A DNA stretch of 64,000 nt from Pengzhenrongella frigida (GTDB lineage: Bacteria; Actinomycetota; Actinomycetes; Actinomycetales; Cellulomonadaceae): the NCBI RefSeq assembly GCF_004168625.1, contig NZ_SDWW01000005.1, forward strand, positions 62,001-126,000, written 5' to 3'. Both the position numbers and the translations under genes were made by a program. Positions 25,518 to 36,559 of the stretch are shown here, piece after piece. The notes under the pieces were generated by a model. That model saw only the letters and a list, made by a program, of their open reading frames with translations. It did not search any database and was not told where the DNA came from. Positions within the stretch are counted from its first letter, which is position 1. Each line of letters starts with the position of its first letter.

Positions 25518-25982
25518 ATGAGCGACTTCCTCGGCGGTGGGCAACCCACGTTCTTGGGCACGTACACCCCGCGGCTGGACGACAAGGGCCGCCTGATCCT
25601 TCCGGCCAAGTTCCGGGGTCAGCTCGCCCCGGGGTTCGTGATGACCCGCGGGCAGGAGCACTGCCTGTACGTGCTGCCGTTCGAGGAGTTCCGTCGGATG
25701 CACGACACGATCGGACAGTCGTCCGTGACGGACAGGGAGGCGCGGAACTACTCGCGCGTGTTCCTGTCCGGGGCGACCGATGAGCTCCCCGACAAGCAGG
25801 GCCGGATCTCGATCCCGGCTCCGCTGCGGACCTACGCCGGCCTCGATCGCGATGTGGCCGTGATCGGCGTCGGGCGCCGGGTGGAGATCTGGGACCTCGT
25901 GGCCTGGGAGACCTACCTGGCCGCCGAGGAAGGAAACTACGCGGACGCCGCCGAGGGGGTGTCGACCAACCGCACTCTCTAG
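25518..25982 (+). CDS. mraZ: Transcriptional regulator MraZ
   Basis: A 154-residue MraZ with the two AbrB-like halves: the first starts FLGTYTPRLDDKGRLILPAKFR (DKGR box) and the second SGATDELPDKQGRISIPAPLRTYA (DKQGR box). MraZ forms ring-shaped multimers that bind direct repeats upstream of the dcw operon and repress it. The ATG at 25518 gives an 11-residue extension before the usual MFLGTY start; the family start is not available here because the codon before FLG is ACG. Ribosome site GAAGGGGG lies about 10 bases upstream. The C-terminal tail is longer than in mycobacteria. Confidence 0.96.
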   Translation: MSDFLGGGQPTFLGTYTPRLDDKGRLILPAKFRGQLAPGFVMTRGQEHCLYVLPFEEFRRMHDTIGQSSVTDREARNYSRVFLSGATDELPDKQGRISIPAPLRTYAGLDRDVAVIGVGRRVEIWDLVAWETYLAAEEGNYADAAEGVSTNRTL

Positions 25983-26099
25983 ACCTGCTCGTGGCGCCGG
26001 TGGCGCCGCACGGTGAGATCTCCTCCCGCCCGCTCTGGCGCACTTCCCCGGTGCCAGAAGGTCGGTGGGGGATCTGGTCGTACGGCTCCGACTCCGCAC

Positions 26100-26182
26100 T
26101 CGAACGACGCACCACCGCTCGCCCCAGCTCCACCCCGCACCAGCCCAGCCAACCCGTTCCAGCCCTGCCCAGACCAGCCCCG
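26100..26182 (+). promoter_or_regulatory. C-rich, G-poor leader before rsmH (rut-like)
   Basis: In the 211-base mraZ-rsmH gap, the coding-strand sequence from about 26100 to 26182 is dominated by C with few G, with repeated CCAGCCC-like words. Such RNA is what Rho factor loads on, so it may allow premature termination between mraZ and rsmH. Confidence 0.35.
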
Positions 26183-26193
26183 AAGGAGGACCG

Positions 26194-27189
26194 ATGACCG
26201 AGCCGCGCGACACCGCTGACCGGCACACCCCGGTCATGCTCGCGCGCTGCGTCGAGCTCCTCGCGCCGGCGCTCGAGGTGCCGGGTGCCGTCATGGTCGA
26301 CTCGACCCTCGGGATGGGTGGGCACACCGAGGCGATCCTGACGGCGTTCAGCGGCGTGCGGGTGATCGGGCTCGACCGGGACCGGCAGGCCCTGGAGCTG
26401 GCCAGCCGTCGGCTGGCCTCGTTCGGCGATCGGTTCACGCCCGTGCACGCGATCTACGACGAGATCGGCGACGTCGTGCGCCGCCAGCTCGGTCTGCCGT
26501 CGGTCCAGGCCGTCCTCATGGACCTCGGCGTGTCGTCGCTGCAGCTGGACGAGGCCGAGCGGGGGTTCTCCTACGCCCACGATGCGCCGCTCGACATGCG
26601 CATGGACCCGACCACCGGTCTGACGGCGGCGGACGTGCTCAACACCTACGACGAGGCCGACCTCGTCCGGATCCTGCGGGAGTACGGCGAGGAGCGGTTC
26701 GCCCAGCGCATCGCGCGGAACGTCGTGGCCGCGCGAGCGCGCGCCCCGATCGCCCGCACGGGCGAGCTCGTCTCCCTGCTGCGGGCCAGCATCCCCGCGG
26801 TGACCCGCAAGACCGGCGGGCATCCCGGCAAGCGGACCTTCCAGGCGCTGCGCATCGAGGTCAACGGCGAGCTGGAGTCCCTCGAGCGGGCGCTGCCGGA
26901 GTCGATCGAGGTGCTCGCCGTGGGCGGCCGGATCGTGGTCGAGGCGTACCACTCGCTCGAAGACCGGCTCGTCAAGCGCGCGTTCGCGGCCGGAGCCCAG
27001 TCGAGCGCCCCGCTCGGGCTCCCCGTGGAGCCGGAGACGCACAAGCCGTACCTCCGGCTCGTCACGCGCGGGGCCGAGGAGGCCTCGGAGCAGGAGCGGG
27101 AGTCGAACCCGCGGTCCCAGTCCGTCCGCCTCCGAGCCGCCGAGCGGCTCCGTCCCACACCCGCTCACCTTCTGGGGAGGTCCTCATGA
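26194..27189 (+). CDS. rsmH: 16S rRNA (cytosine-1402-N4)-methyltransferase RsmH
   Basis: A 331-residue SAM-dependent methyltransferase that modifies C1402 in the ribosomal P site. Seen: [13 protein letters not shown], the SAM motif [15 protein letters not shown] (about residues 30-45), [19 protein letters not shown], and the C-terminal [11 protein letters not shown]. The ATG at 26194 is chosen for its strong GAAGGAGG ribosome site 4 bases upstream; longer frames start in the C-rich leader. It is the first gene of the tightly coupled dcw run; its stop overlaps the ftsL ATG by 4 bases. Confidence 0.97.
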   Translation: MTEPRDTADRHTPVMLARCVELLAPALEVPGAVMVDSTLGMGGHTEAILTAFSGVRVIGLDRDRQALELASRRLASFGDRFTPVHAIYDEIGDVVRRQLGLPSVQAVLMDLGVSSLQLDEAERGFSYAHDAPLDMRMDPTTGLTAADVLNTYDEADLVRILREYGEERFAQRIARNVVAARARAPIARTGELVSLLRASIPAVTRKTGGHPGKRTFQALRIEVNGELESLERALPESIEVLAVGGRIVVEAYHSLEDRLVKRAFAAGAQSSAPLGLPVEPETHKPYLRLVTRGAEEASEQERESNPRSQSVRLRAAERLRPTPAHLLGRSS

Positions 27190-27611
27190 GTGCCCTGCCG
27201 CAGTCCTACACCCCCGGCCAGCAGGCGTTCGAGCCGGCCTCCGTACCCGATCGCGCGCGCACCGAGGTGCCCCGGCTCCGGCTCGTCCGGGCCCCCCAGC
27301 ACGCCCGCACGCGGGTGCCGTTCGTGCTGTTCTGCATCGCGATCCTGCTGGCGGCACTCCTCGGAGCGCTCGTGCTGAACACCTCGATGGCGCGCGGCGC
27401 GTACGTGGCCCACGACCTCCAGATCAGCCTCGCGCAGGAGGCGCGCACCGAGCAGGAGCTGTCGTCGCAGCTCCTCGCACACATGGCGCCCGGCGCGCTC
27501 GCCGCCTCGGCGCGGGAGCTGGGCATGGTCCCGGCGCCCGAGCTCGCCTTCCTCCGACTGTCCGACGGCGCGGTGCTGGGCTCCCCGACGCCCGCCGGGG
27601 CCGGGGGATGA
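27186..27611 (+). CDS. ftsL: FtsL-like cell division protein
   Basis: A 141-residue bitopic membrane protein. A 45-residue cytoplasmic N-terminus with [13 protein letters not shown] precedes one membrane helix (about residues 42-63, [21 protein letters not shown]), and an extracytoplasmic coiled-coil segment follows ([20 protein letters not shown]). Position between rsmH and ftsI, and this layout, identify the FtsL/DivIC group, which joins FtsQ and activates FtsW-FtsI at the septum. Sequence conservation in this family is low, so identity rests mainly on context. ATGA overlaps couple it to both neighbours. Confidence 0.88.
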   Translation: MSALPQSYTPGQQAFEPASVPDRARTEVPRLRLVRAPQHARTRVPFVLFCIAILLAALLGALVLNTSMARGAYVAHDLQISLAQEARTEQELSSQLLAHMAPGALAASARELGMVPAPELAFLRLSDGAVLGSPTPAGAGG

Positions 27612-29557
27612 CCCGCACGACTCCACCGGGTGCCGGCAAGCCGGCACCGCGCTCCGGCGCGCCGCGCGCGGGCCAGCCCCGGGCGAGTCAGCCGCGGGCC
27701 GGCCAGCCGCGGGTGCTGAAGCCGAGCACGTCCCGGGTGGTCGCCGGCCGCGCGCCCGCATCCGCGCGCCCCGCCCTCCGCGTGCCGCGCCCGCCGCGGG
27801 CGCCCTCGAGCCGCCCGGCCCAGCCCGAGCGACGGCACAACGTGCTCCTCGGGCTCGTCCTCGTGGTCCTCGTGGTGTTCGCCGGCCGGCTCGTCTACGT
27901 GCAGGGTCTGCGCGGCGAGGCCGTGGCCGCCGAGGCGCTGAGCGAGCGCATGTCCACCGCGCGGCTGCCCGCCGCCCGCGGATCGATCACGGACGCGGAC
28001 GGGGTCGTGCTCGCGGTCTCGGTCGAGCGGTACACGATCTGGGTCGACCAGGCGCAGATCGCGCAGTGGAAGCGGACCTCGGACGGTTCGGTGCAGGCCG
28101 CGGGCGCGGCCGACGCCGCCGTCGAGCTCGCCGAGCCGCTCGGGATGGACCCGGCCGAGCTGGGGGCGCTGCTCAACGGCACGAAGGCGTACGTGGTGAT
28201 CAAGAAGGATGTGCTGCCCGAGGTCTGGCGCGCCGTGCGCGAGCTCGGGATCGCGGGGGTGAACGGCGACCGCGTCCCGCAGCGGATCTATCCGGCCGCC
28301 AACGTCGGCGGGAACATCATCGGCTTCGTGAACGGCGACGGGGTCGGCCAGGAGGGCCTCGAGAATTCGCTCGACGACGTGCTCACCGGGACCGACGGGC
28401 GGTACACCTACGAGCGCGGGCTCGGCGGGCAGGAGATCCCCGGCGGCAAGCGCGAAGAGGTGCCCGCCGTGCCCGGCCAGGACGTCCAGCTGACGATCCT
28501 GCGGGACCTGCAGTGGAAGGCCCAGGACGAGCTGGACAAGGCCGTCGCCGCCACGGGGTCCGACTCGGCGAGCCTGGTCGCGATGGACGTGCAGACCGGC
28601 GCGATCCTCGCCCTGGCGGACTCGGGCACCGTCGACCCCAACAACCCGGGGACGACGAGCGCCGAGGCCCGGGGCTCGCGCGCGCTGCGCAACGTCTTCG
28701 AGCCCGGGTCGACCGCGAAGGTCATCACGATGGCGGCCGCGATCGAGACCGGCATCACCGGACCGCTCGACCACTGGGAGGTCCCGTACCGGTACACGAC
28801 GGCGAACAACCAGACCTTCAAGGACTCGCACGAGCACGACCTGCTCCACCTCACCACGACGGGCGTGCTCGCGCAGTCGTCGAACACCGGCACGGTGATG
28901 ATCGGGGAGAAGCTCCCGCAGCAGGTCCGCTACGACTACCTGGCCAAGTTCGGCTTCGGGGCCAAGACCGGCCTCGAGCTCGTCGGCGAGTCGGCCGGGA
29001 TCCTGCACCCGTCCGACGCCTGGGACGGCCGCACGAAGTACGCGGTGCTCTTCGGCCAGGGCGTGTCCGTCAACGCCGTGCAGGCGACCCAGGTCTTCGC
29101 CACCATCGCGAACGGCGGGGTGCGCATGCCGGCCCACGTCCTCAAGGGCACCACGGCGCTGGACGGCACTTACGTGCCCGCCGAGACCCCGGTCGGCACG
29201 CAGGTCGTCTCGGCCGAGACCGCGGCCACCGTGCTCAAGATGATGGAGAGCGCCGTCGACGAGGGCACCGGCTCCGCCGCGGCGATCCCGGGGTACCGCG
29301 TGGCGGGAAAGACCGGCACCGCGCAGTCCTGGGGCGCGGGCGGCACGACCGGCATCACGGCCTCGTTCATCGGGGTCGCGCCCGCCGACAACCCCCGCAT
29401 CGCGGTCAGCGTCATCATGAACAACCCGCGCACGTCGGAGTGGGGCGGGACGGTCGCCGCACCGGTGTTCAGCGAGGTTGCCGGGTACGCGCTGCAGATG
29501 CTCAAGGTGCCGCCGAGCGGCTCCGTTCCGGACCTCTTCGCCACCACCTACGAGTGA
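27608..29557 (+). CDS. ftsI: Septal penicillin-binding protein FtsI (PBP3, class B)
   Basis: A 649-residue transpeptidase that cross-links septal peptidoglycan. A 75-residue Arg/Pro/Gln-rich cytoplasmic extension (repeated RAGQPRASQPR-like) precedes a membrane helix (about residues 78-97), the dimerisation domain (RGSITDADGVVLAVSVE) and the transpeptidase domain with S368-T-A-K371, S424-S-N426 and K568-T-G. The long basic N-terminus is common in actinobacterial FtsI and may contact other divisome parts. It overlaps ftsL by 4 bases. The following murE gene is 44 bases away and has its own promoter. Confidence 0.96.
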   Translation: MTRTTPPGAGKPAPRSGAPRAGQPRASQPRAGQPRVLKPSTSRVVAGRAPASARPALRVPRPPRAPSSRPAQPERRHNVLLGLVLVVLVVFAGRLVYVQGLRGEAVAAEALSERMSTARLPAARGSITDADGVVLAVSVERYTIWVDQAQIAQWKRTSDGSVQAAGAADAAVELAEPLGMDPAELGALLNGTKAYVVIKKDVLPEVWRAVRELGIAGVNGDRVPQRIYPAANVGGNIIGFVNGDGVGQEGLENSLDDVLTGTDGRYTYERGLGGQEIPGGKREEVPAVPGQDVQLTILRDLQWKAQDELDKAVAATGSDSASLVAMDVQTGAILALADSGTVDPNNPGTTSAEARGSRALRNVFEPGSTAKVITMAAAIETGITGPLDHWEVPYRYTTANNQTFKDSHEHDLLHLTTTGVLAQSSNTGTVMIGEKLPQQVRYDYLAKFGFGAKTGLELVGESAGILHPSDAWDGRTKYAVLFGQGVSVNAVQATQVFATIANGGVRMPAHVLKGTTALDGTYVPAETPVGTQVVSAETAATVLKMMESAVDEGTGSAAAIPGYRVAGKTGTAQSWGAGGTTGITASFIGVAPADNPRIAVSVIMNNPRTSEWGGTVAAPVFSEVAGYALQMLKVPPSGSVPDLFATTYE

Positions 29558-29588
29558 GCGGCCAACCCGGGCCCGGCGGAGTCCACGG

Positions 29589-29594
29589 TAGATT
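29589..29594 (+). promoter_or_regulatory. -10 element of an internal dcw promoter (murE, leaderless)
   Basis: TAGATT, 7 bases before the murE ATG, with no ribosome site. It lies in one of the few gaps of the dcw operon. Confidence 0.5.
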
Positions 29595-29601
29595 CACCCC
29601 C

Positions 29602-31196
<1,595 letters not shown>

Positions 31197-31200
<4 letters not shown>

Positions 31201-32660
31201 TCGCCCTGACCGCGGCCGAGGTGGCCGCCGCGACCGGCGGACGGCTGTTCCCGCCGACGCTCGACGGCTCGCTGATGGTGCACGGTCCGGTCGTGGTGGA
31301 CTCCCGCCAGGTCGCCACCGGATCGCTGTTCGTCGCGCTGCCCGGGGAGCACTCCGACGGCCACGACCACGCCGCCGCCGCGATCACGCGCGGCGCGACG
31401 TTGGTGCTCGCGGTCCGCGAGCTCACCGGCCCGGACGGCCCCGTGCCGAGCGTCGTCGTGCCCGACGTCGAACGTGCGCTCGGCGACCTGGCCGCCGCCG
31501 TCCTGCTCCGGCTGCGGACCGACGACGAGCCCGGCGCGACCCACCTGAGCGTGGTGGGCGTGACCGGCTCGGTCGGCAAGACGACCACGAAGGATCTGCT
31601 CGCGCAGGTGCTGCTCCCGTCGGGGCCGACGATCACCCCCGTCGCGTCCTTCAACAACGAGATCGGCCTGCCGCTGACGGTCCTGCGCGCGGACGAGAGC
31701 ACCCGGTTCCTGGTCCTCGAGATGGGCGCCAGCGGGATGGGGCACCTGACCTACCTCACCGGCATCGCGCCACCCGACATCGCCGTCGTGCTCGCCGTGG
31801 GCAGCGCGCACGTCGGGGAGTTCGGCGGGATCGAGGCCGTGGGCCGCGCCAAGGCCGAGATCATCGCGGGGCTCGCACCGGGCGGCGTCGCGGTCCTCAA
31901 CGCCGACGACCCGCGGGTCGTCGCGATGGCGGTCGCCGCACCCGGTGACGTCGACACGTTCGGCTCCTCGACCGGCGCCGACGTGCGAGCCTCCGCGGTC
32001 ACGCTCGACCGGGCCGGCCGCGCGTCGTTCACGCTGACCGCGGGCGACGCCGCGGCGCCCGTCGAGCTCCGGCTCGTCGGCGAGCACCACGTCTCCAACG
32101 CGCTCGCCGCGGCCACCGTCGCGCTGCGGCTCGGGCTCGACCTCGACGAGGTGGCCAAGCGGCTGTCGGTCGCCGACGCGCTCAGCCCGCACCGCATGCA
32201 CGTCGTCGACCGCGCCGACGGCGTGACCGTGATCGACGACTCCTACAACGCCAACCCCGACTCCATGCGGGCCGCCCTCAAGGCGCTCGCCACCGTCGCC
32301 GGTCGCGACCGACGATCGATCGCCGTCCTGGGCGCGATGCTGGAGCTGGGCGACACCTCCCGGGCGGCGCACGAGGCGATCGGTCTCATGGTCGTGCGGC
32401 TGAACGTCTCGCTCACGGTCGTCGTCGGCGCCGGCGCGAAGGCGATCGCGGACGGCGCGCTGCTCGAGGGGTCCTGGGGCGACGAGGTCGCCTTCGCCGA
32501 CGACGTGGCCGCCGCCGGGGACTTCCTGGAGACCGAGCTGATCCCGGGTGACGTCGTGCTCGTGAAGGCCTCCTACAGCTCGGGCCTGTGGCAGCTCGGC
32601 GACCGCCTGACCGCCCCGGACGCACCGCTCGCCACGGCGGCGGGGGAGACCCTCCGATGA
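31197..32660 (+). CDS. murF: UDP-MurNAc-tripeptide-D-Ala-D-Ala ligase MurF
   Basis: A 487-residue Mur ligase that adds D-Ala-D-Ala to complete the pentapeptide. Motifs: [23 protein letters not shown] in the substrate domain, [19 protein letters not shown] (ATP loop, about residues 119-137), [12 protein letters not shown], and [17 protein letters not shown] in the C-terminal half. The GTG start overlaps the murE stop as GTGA, and the stop overlaps the mraY ATG, so translation is coupled on both sides. There is no independent ribosome site of note. Confidence 0.97.
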
Positions 32661-33739
32661 GGGCGGTACTGATCTCGGGCGGATTCTCGCTCGTGCTGGC
32701 GCTGCTCGGCACCCCGCTGTTCATCCGGTACCTCGTGCGCAAGCAGTACGGCCAGTTCATCCGGCAGGACGGCCCGACCGCGCACTTCACCAAGCGCGGC
32801 ACGCCCACGATGGGCGGCGTCGTCATCATCGCGGCCACGGTGCTCGGCTGGGCCGGCGGCAGCCTGGTGACCGGCAAGGTCCCGAGCGCCTCCGCGCTGC
32901 TGGTGCTGTTCCTCATGGTCGGGCTCGGCGTCGTCGGGTTCCTGGACGACTTCATCAAGATCTCCCGGCAGCGCAGCCTCGGCCTGAGCGCCCGCTGGAA
33001 GATCGCTGGTCAGGGACTCGTCGGGATCGTGTTCGCGGTCGCGGCGCTGCAGTTCCCGAACGAGAACTTCCGCACGCCGGCGTCCATGCGCATCTCCTTC
33101 ATCCGGGACACCGGGCTCGACCTCGCGTTCGCGGGCGCGACCATCGGGCTCATCCTGTTCGTGCTCTGGGCCAACTTCCTCATCACGGCCTGGTCGAACG
33201 CGGTCAACCTCACCGACGGGCTCGACGGCCTGGCCACCGGTGTCTCGCTCGTCGTGTTCGGGGCCTACGTGATCGTCTGCGTGTGGCAGTCGAACCAGAC
33301 CTGCCAGTCGATCCTGACCGCCGGGCCGCGCTGCTACGAGACGCGCGACCCGCTCGACCTCGCCATGGTCGCGGCGGCGATCACCGGGGCCTGCTTCGGG
33401 TTCCTGTGGTGGAACGCGAGCCCGGCCAAGATCTTCATGGGAGACACCGGTTCGCTCGCCCTCGGTGGGGCGTTCGCGGGGCTGTCGATCCTGTCCCGGA
33501 CCGAGATCCTCGCGGCCATCCTGGGTGGCCTGTTCGTCGTCATCGTCATGTCGGACGTCATCCAGATCGGGTTCTTCAAGATGACCGGGAAACGGGTCTT
33601 CAAGATGGCCCCCCTGCATCATCATTTCGAGCTCTCCGGGTGGGGCGAGGTCACGATCGTGATCCGGTTCTGGATCATCTCCGGGCTGTTCGTCGCGGCC
33701 GGCGTCGGCGTCTTCTACGGCGAGTGGGTCGCCGGATAG
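32657..33739 (+). CDS. mraY: Phospho-MurNAc-pentapeptide transferase MraY
   Basis: A 360-residue polytopic membrane enzyme (about 10 helices) that makes lipid I from UDP-MurNAc-pentapeptide and undecaprenyl phosphate. Catalytic and binding motifs: FLDDFIKI with the DD pair, [24 protein letters not shown] and the metal/histidine motif [12 protein letters not shown]. Length equals the family norm. The ATG overlaps the murF stop (ATGA); a longer in-frame start lies inside murF and is rejected. The stop codon TAG shares its last base with the murD GTG. Confidence 0.97.
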   Translation: MRAVLISGGFSLVLALLGTPLFIRYLVRKQYGQFIRQDGPTAHFTKRGTPTMGGVVIIAATVLGWAGGSLVTGKVPSASALLVLFLMVGLGVVGFLDDFIKISRQRSLGLSARWKIAGQGLVGIVFAVAALQFPNENFRTPASMRISFIRDTGLDLAFAGATIGLILFVLWANFLITAWSNAVNLTDGLDGLATGVSLVVFGAYVIVCVWQSNQTCQSILTAGPRCYETRDPLDLAMVAAAITGACFGFLWWNASPAKIFMGDTGSLALGGAFAGLSILSRTEILAAILGGLFVVIVMSDVIQIGFFKMTGKRVFKMAPLHHHFELSGWGEVTIVIRFWIISGLFVAAGVGVFYGEWVAG

Positions 33740-35208
33740 TGCGCGACACCGACCCGTTCGCCGACACCGACGACCTGACCGGCACCCGGGTGGTGGTGGC
33801 CGGGCTCGGGCTCTCGGGCCGTGCAGCCGTGGCCGCCCTGGTCGAGCGTGGGGCGGTCGTGGCGACCGTCGACGCGCGGGCGGCCGACGCCGATGCTGCC
33901 GACGCCGCCCAGTTCGTCTCGTCGGGCGGGCTGGGTCGTACCGACCTCGTCGTCGCCTCGCCCGGCTGGGCTCCGTCGAACCCGTTGCTCGCCGCTGCGC
34001 TCGAACGTGGCGTGCCGGTGTGGAGCGAGGTCGAGCTCGCCTGGCGCTTGCGGGCACAGCGGTCCGGGGGCGCCGGACCGGCGCCCTGGCTCGCGGTCAC
34101 CGGGACGAACGGCAAGACGACGTGCGTGGGGATGCTGGAGTCGATCCTGCGGGCGGGCGGCGAGAACGCGCTGGCCGTCGGGAACGTGGGCGTGCCCGCG
34201 GTGCGCGCCGTCGGTGATCCGAGCCTCGACGTCGTCGCCATCGAGCTGTCGAGCTTCCAGCTGCACTTCACCCGCACGATGTCGACGCAGGCCGCCGCGG
34301 TGCTCAACGTGGCTCCCGACCACCTCGACTGGCACGGCTCGTTCGAGGCGTACGCGCAGGACAAGGGGCGCGTCTACGCCCGGACCCAGGTCGCGTGCGT
34401 GTACAACGCGGCCGACCCGCTCACCGAGCGCCTCGTCCGGGACGCGGACGTCGTCGACGGCGCGCTGGCCGTCGGCTTCACCCTCGGGGCGCCCGGAGTC
34501 GGTCAGATCGGGCTCGTCGAGGACGTGCTCGTGGATCGTGCGTTCGCTCGCGCCCGGCACACCCATGCCGCCGAGCTCGGCACGCTCGACGACCTCGCGC
34601 ACCTCGGCGGGGCCGACGTCGACGACCCGCGCGGTGGTTCGGTGCCCTCCCACGTCGTGGCCGATGCCCTCGCCGCCGCGGCGCTCGCGCTCGCGCACGG
34701 CGTCGCCCCGTCCGCCGTCCGGGCGGGGCTGCGGGCCTTCGCCCCCGGCTCCCACCGGATCCAGACCGTGGCGAAGGTGGCCGGCGTCGCCTACGTGGAC
34801 GACTCCAAGGCCACCAACGCGCACGCCGCGGCGGCGTCCCTGGCGGCCTACGCCCCGGGAACCGTCGTGTGGGTCGCGGGCGGCCTCGCCAAGGGGACCA
34901 CCTTCGACGACCTCGTGCGCAGCCGCCGGGACCGCCTGCGCGCCGCCGTCCTGATCGGGGTCGACACCGAGCCGCTGCGCGGGGCGCTCGCCCGACACGC
35001 GCCCGAGGTTCCCGTGGTCGTGATCGATCCCGGGGAGACTGGGGCCGTGATGTCTCGCGCCGTGGTCGCGGCCCACCGGTTCGCCCGGGTGGGCGACACG
35101 GTGCTGCTCGCACCGGCGTGCGCCTCGATGGATCAGTTCACCTCGTACGCCGAGCGGGGGGACGCGTTCGCCGCGGCCGCCCGGGCGCTCGAGGTGCACC
35201 GATCGTGA
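33739..35208 (+). CDS. murD: UDP-MurNAc-L-Ala:D-Glu ligase MurD
   Basis: A 489-residue Mur ligase adding D-glutamate. The N-terminal Rossmann-like loop GTRVVVAGLGLSGRAAVAAL, the ATP loop VTGTNGKTTCVGML (about residues 120-133), LNVAPDHLDWHGSFEAYAQDKGRVY and the C-terminal VDDSKATNAHAAAAS are all present. The GTG at 33739 overlaps the mraY stop as TAGTG; the much longer in-frame opening upstream lies in mraY and is rejected. It is slightly longer than E. coli MurD (438 residues), from loops in the central domain. Confidence 0.96.
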   Translation: MRDTDPFADTDDLTGTRVVVAGLGLSGRAAVAALVERGAVVATVDARAADADAADAAQFVSSGGLGRTDLVVASPGWAPSNPLLAAALERGVPVWSEVELAWRLRAQRSGGAGPAPWLAVTGTNGKTTCVGMLESILRAGGENALAVGNVGVPAVRAVGDPSLDVVAIELSSFQLHFTRTMSTQAAAVLNVAPDHLDWHGSFEAYAQDKGRVYARTQVACVYNAADPLTERLVRDADVVDGALAVGFTLGAPGVGQIGLVEDVLVDRAFARARHTHAAELGTLDDLAHLGGADVDDPRGGSVPSHVVADALAAAALALAHGVAPSAVRAGLRAFAPGSHRIQTVAKVAGVAYVDDSKATNAHAAAASLAAYAPGTVVWVAGGLAKGTTFDDLVRSRRDRLRAAVLIGVDTEPLRGALARHAPEVPVVVIDPGETGAVMSRAVVAAHRFARVGDTVLLAPACASMDQFTSYAERGDAFAAAARALEVHRS

Positions 35209-35221
35209 TGCGGGGGCAGGG

Positions 35222-36559
35222 ATGACGCAGACCGCCGGCTTCTCGCGGGCCGCTCCGTCGCGCGCGCAGCGCACCCCCGGTACCCGTGCCCCGGCCCAGC
35301 GTGCGAGGTCCGCCCGCGAGCTCGGCTCGCGGCTCGGGCAGTGGAACAGCGTCGTGACGAGCTACTACGTGCTCACCGGGGCGACGACGATCCTCGTGGT
35401 CCTCGGCCTGGTGATGGTGCTGTCGAGCTCGAGCGTCGAGTCGCTCGCCGACGGCAAGTCCGCGTACGCCGAGTTCGCCAAGCAGGCCCGGTTCGCGCTG
35501 CTCGGGCTGCCGGTGCTGTGGCTCGCATCCCGGCTCCCGGTGCCGTTCTACAAGAAGGTGGCGTGGCCGGTGCTCGGTGCGGCGGCCGTCCTCCAGCTGC
35601 TCGTGTTCACGCCCCTCGGCATGGAGGCCGGGGGAAACCGTGGGTGGTTGGCCATCGGCTCGATCGTCATCCAGCCGGCCGAGGCCGCCAAGGTCGCGCT
35701 GGCGCTCTGGCTCGGGGTGGTGCTCGCGCGCAAGCAGCCGCTCCTGCACGAGTGGAAGCACGCGATCATCCCGGTGTTCCCGGTTGCCGGCGCGATCGTC
35801 GGCCTCGTGCTGCTCGGCAAGGACCTCGGGACCGCGCTCGTCTTCATCCTGCTCGTCGCCGGCGCGATGTACATCGGGGGAGTGCCGATGCGGATCTTCG
35901 GCGTGGCCGGGGCGCTGGCCGCCGTCGTGGTCGCATTCCTGTCCACGACCAGCAACCGGACCGCCAAGATCTCGTGCTGGCTGAGCAACACCTGCGACCC
36001 CACCGACGGGGGCTACCAGACGCTGCACGGCACCTGGGGCCTGGCCACCGGCGGCTGGTGGGGCCTGGGGCTCGGGCAGAGCCGCGAGAAGTGGTCCTAC
36101 CTTCCCGAGGCGCACAACGACTTCATCTTCGCGATCATCGGTGAGGAGCTGGGCCTGGTCGGCACGCTGCTCGTGCTCGTGCTCTTCGCGCTGCTCGCCC
36201 TCGCCATGTCCCGGGTGATCCGCCGCCACCCGGACCCGTTCGTGAAGATCACCACGGCCGGGATCGCGTTCTGGCTCATCGGCCAGGCGCTGCTCAACAT
36301 CGCCGTCGTCATCGGCCTCGCCCCGGTGATCGGTGTCCCGCTCCCACTCGTCTCCGCTGGAGGATCCGCCCTCATCATGTCCATGGCAGCAATCGGCATC
36401 GTCATCTCGTTCGCGCGCTCGGAGCCGGGGGCGACGGAGGCGCTGGCGGCGCGACCCGGGGTGGTGCGCCGTTCGCTGGCCGTGATCGGCCGGGCGCGGC
36501 CACCGGCCGGCGCCGGGACGCGGCCGGGCACGGTGCGGCCCGGGTCGTCGCGGCGATGA
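35222..36559 (+). CDS. ftsW: Septal SEDS peptidoglycan polymerase FtsW
   Basis: A 445-residue SEDS-family glycosyltransferase that polymerises lipid II at the septum with FtsI. About ten membrane helices start after a 50-residue basic N-terminus (SRAAPSRAQRTPGTRAPAQRARS). SEDS signatures visible: GGNRGWLAIGSIVIQPAEAAK, LLGKDLGTALVF, the HNDFIFAIIGEELG loop with the conserved acidic residues, and GVPLPLVSAGGSALI. It begins 13 bases after murD with GGGGCAGGG before the ATG, and overlaps murG by 4 bases. Confidence 0.96.
   Translation: MTQTAGFSRAAPSRAQRTPGTRAPAQRARSARELGSRLGQWNSVVTSYYVLTGATTILVVLGLVMVLSSSSVESLADGKSAYAEFAKQARFALLGLPVLWLASRLPVPFYKKVAWPVLGAAAVLQLLVFTPLGMEAGGNRGWLAIGSIVIQPAEAAKVALALWLGVVLARKQPLLHEWKHAIIPVFPVAGAIVGLVLLGKDLGTALVFILLVAGAMYIGGVPMRIFGVAGALAAVVVAFLSTTSNRTAKISCWLSNTCDPTDGGYQTLHGTWGLATGGWWGLGLGQSREKWSYLPEAHNDFIFAIIGEELGLVGTLLVLVLFALLALAMSRVIRRHPDPFVKITTAGIAFWLIGQALLNIAVVIGLAPVIGVPLPLVSAGGSALIMSMAAIGIVISFARSEPGATEALAARPGVVRRSLAVIGRARPPAGAGTRPGTVRPGSSRR

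Noticed and set aside
27206-29137. Long minus-strand frame opposite ftsL and ftsI
   Set aside because: No recognisable domain, and the plus strand carries full ftsI with all catalytic motifs.
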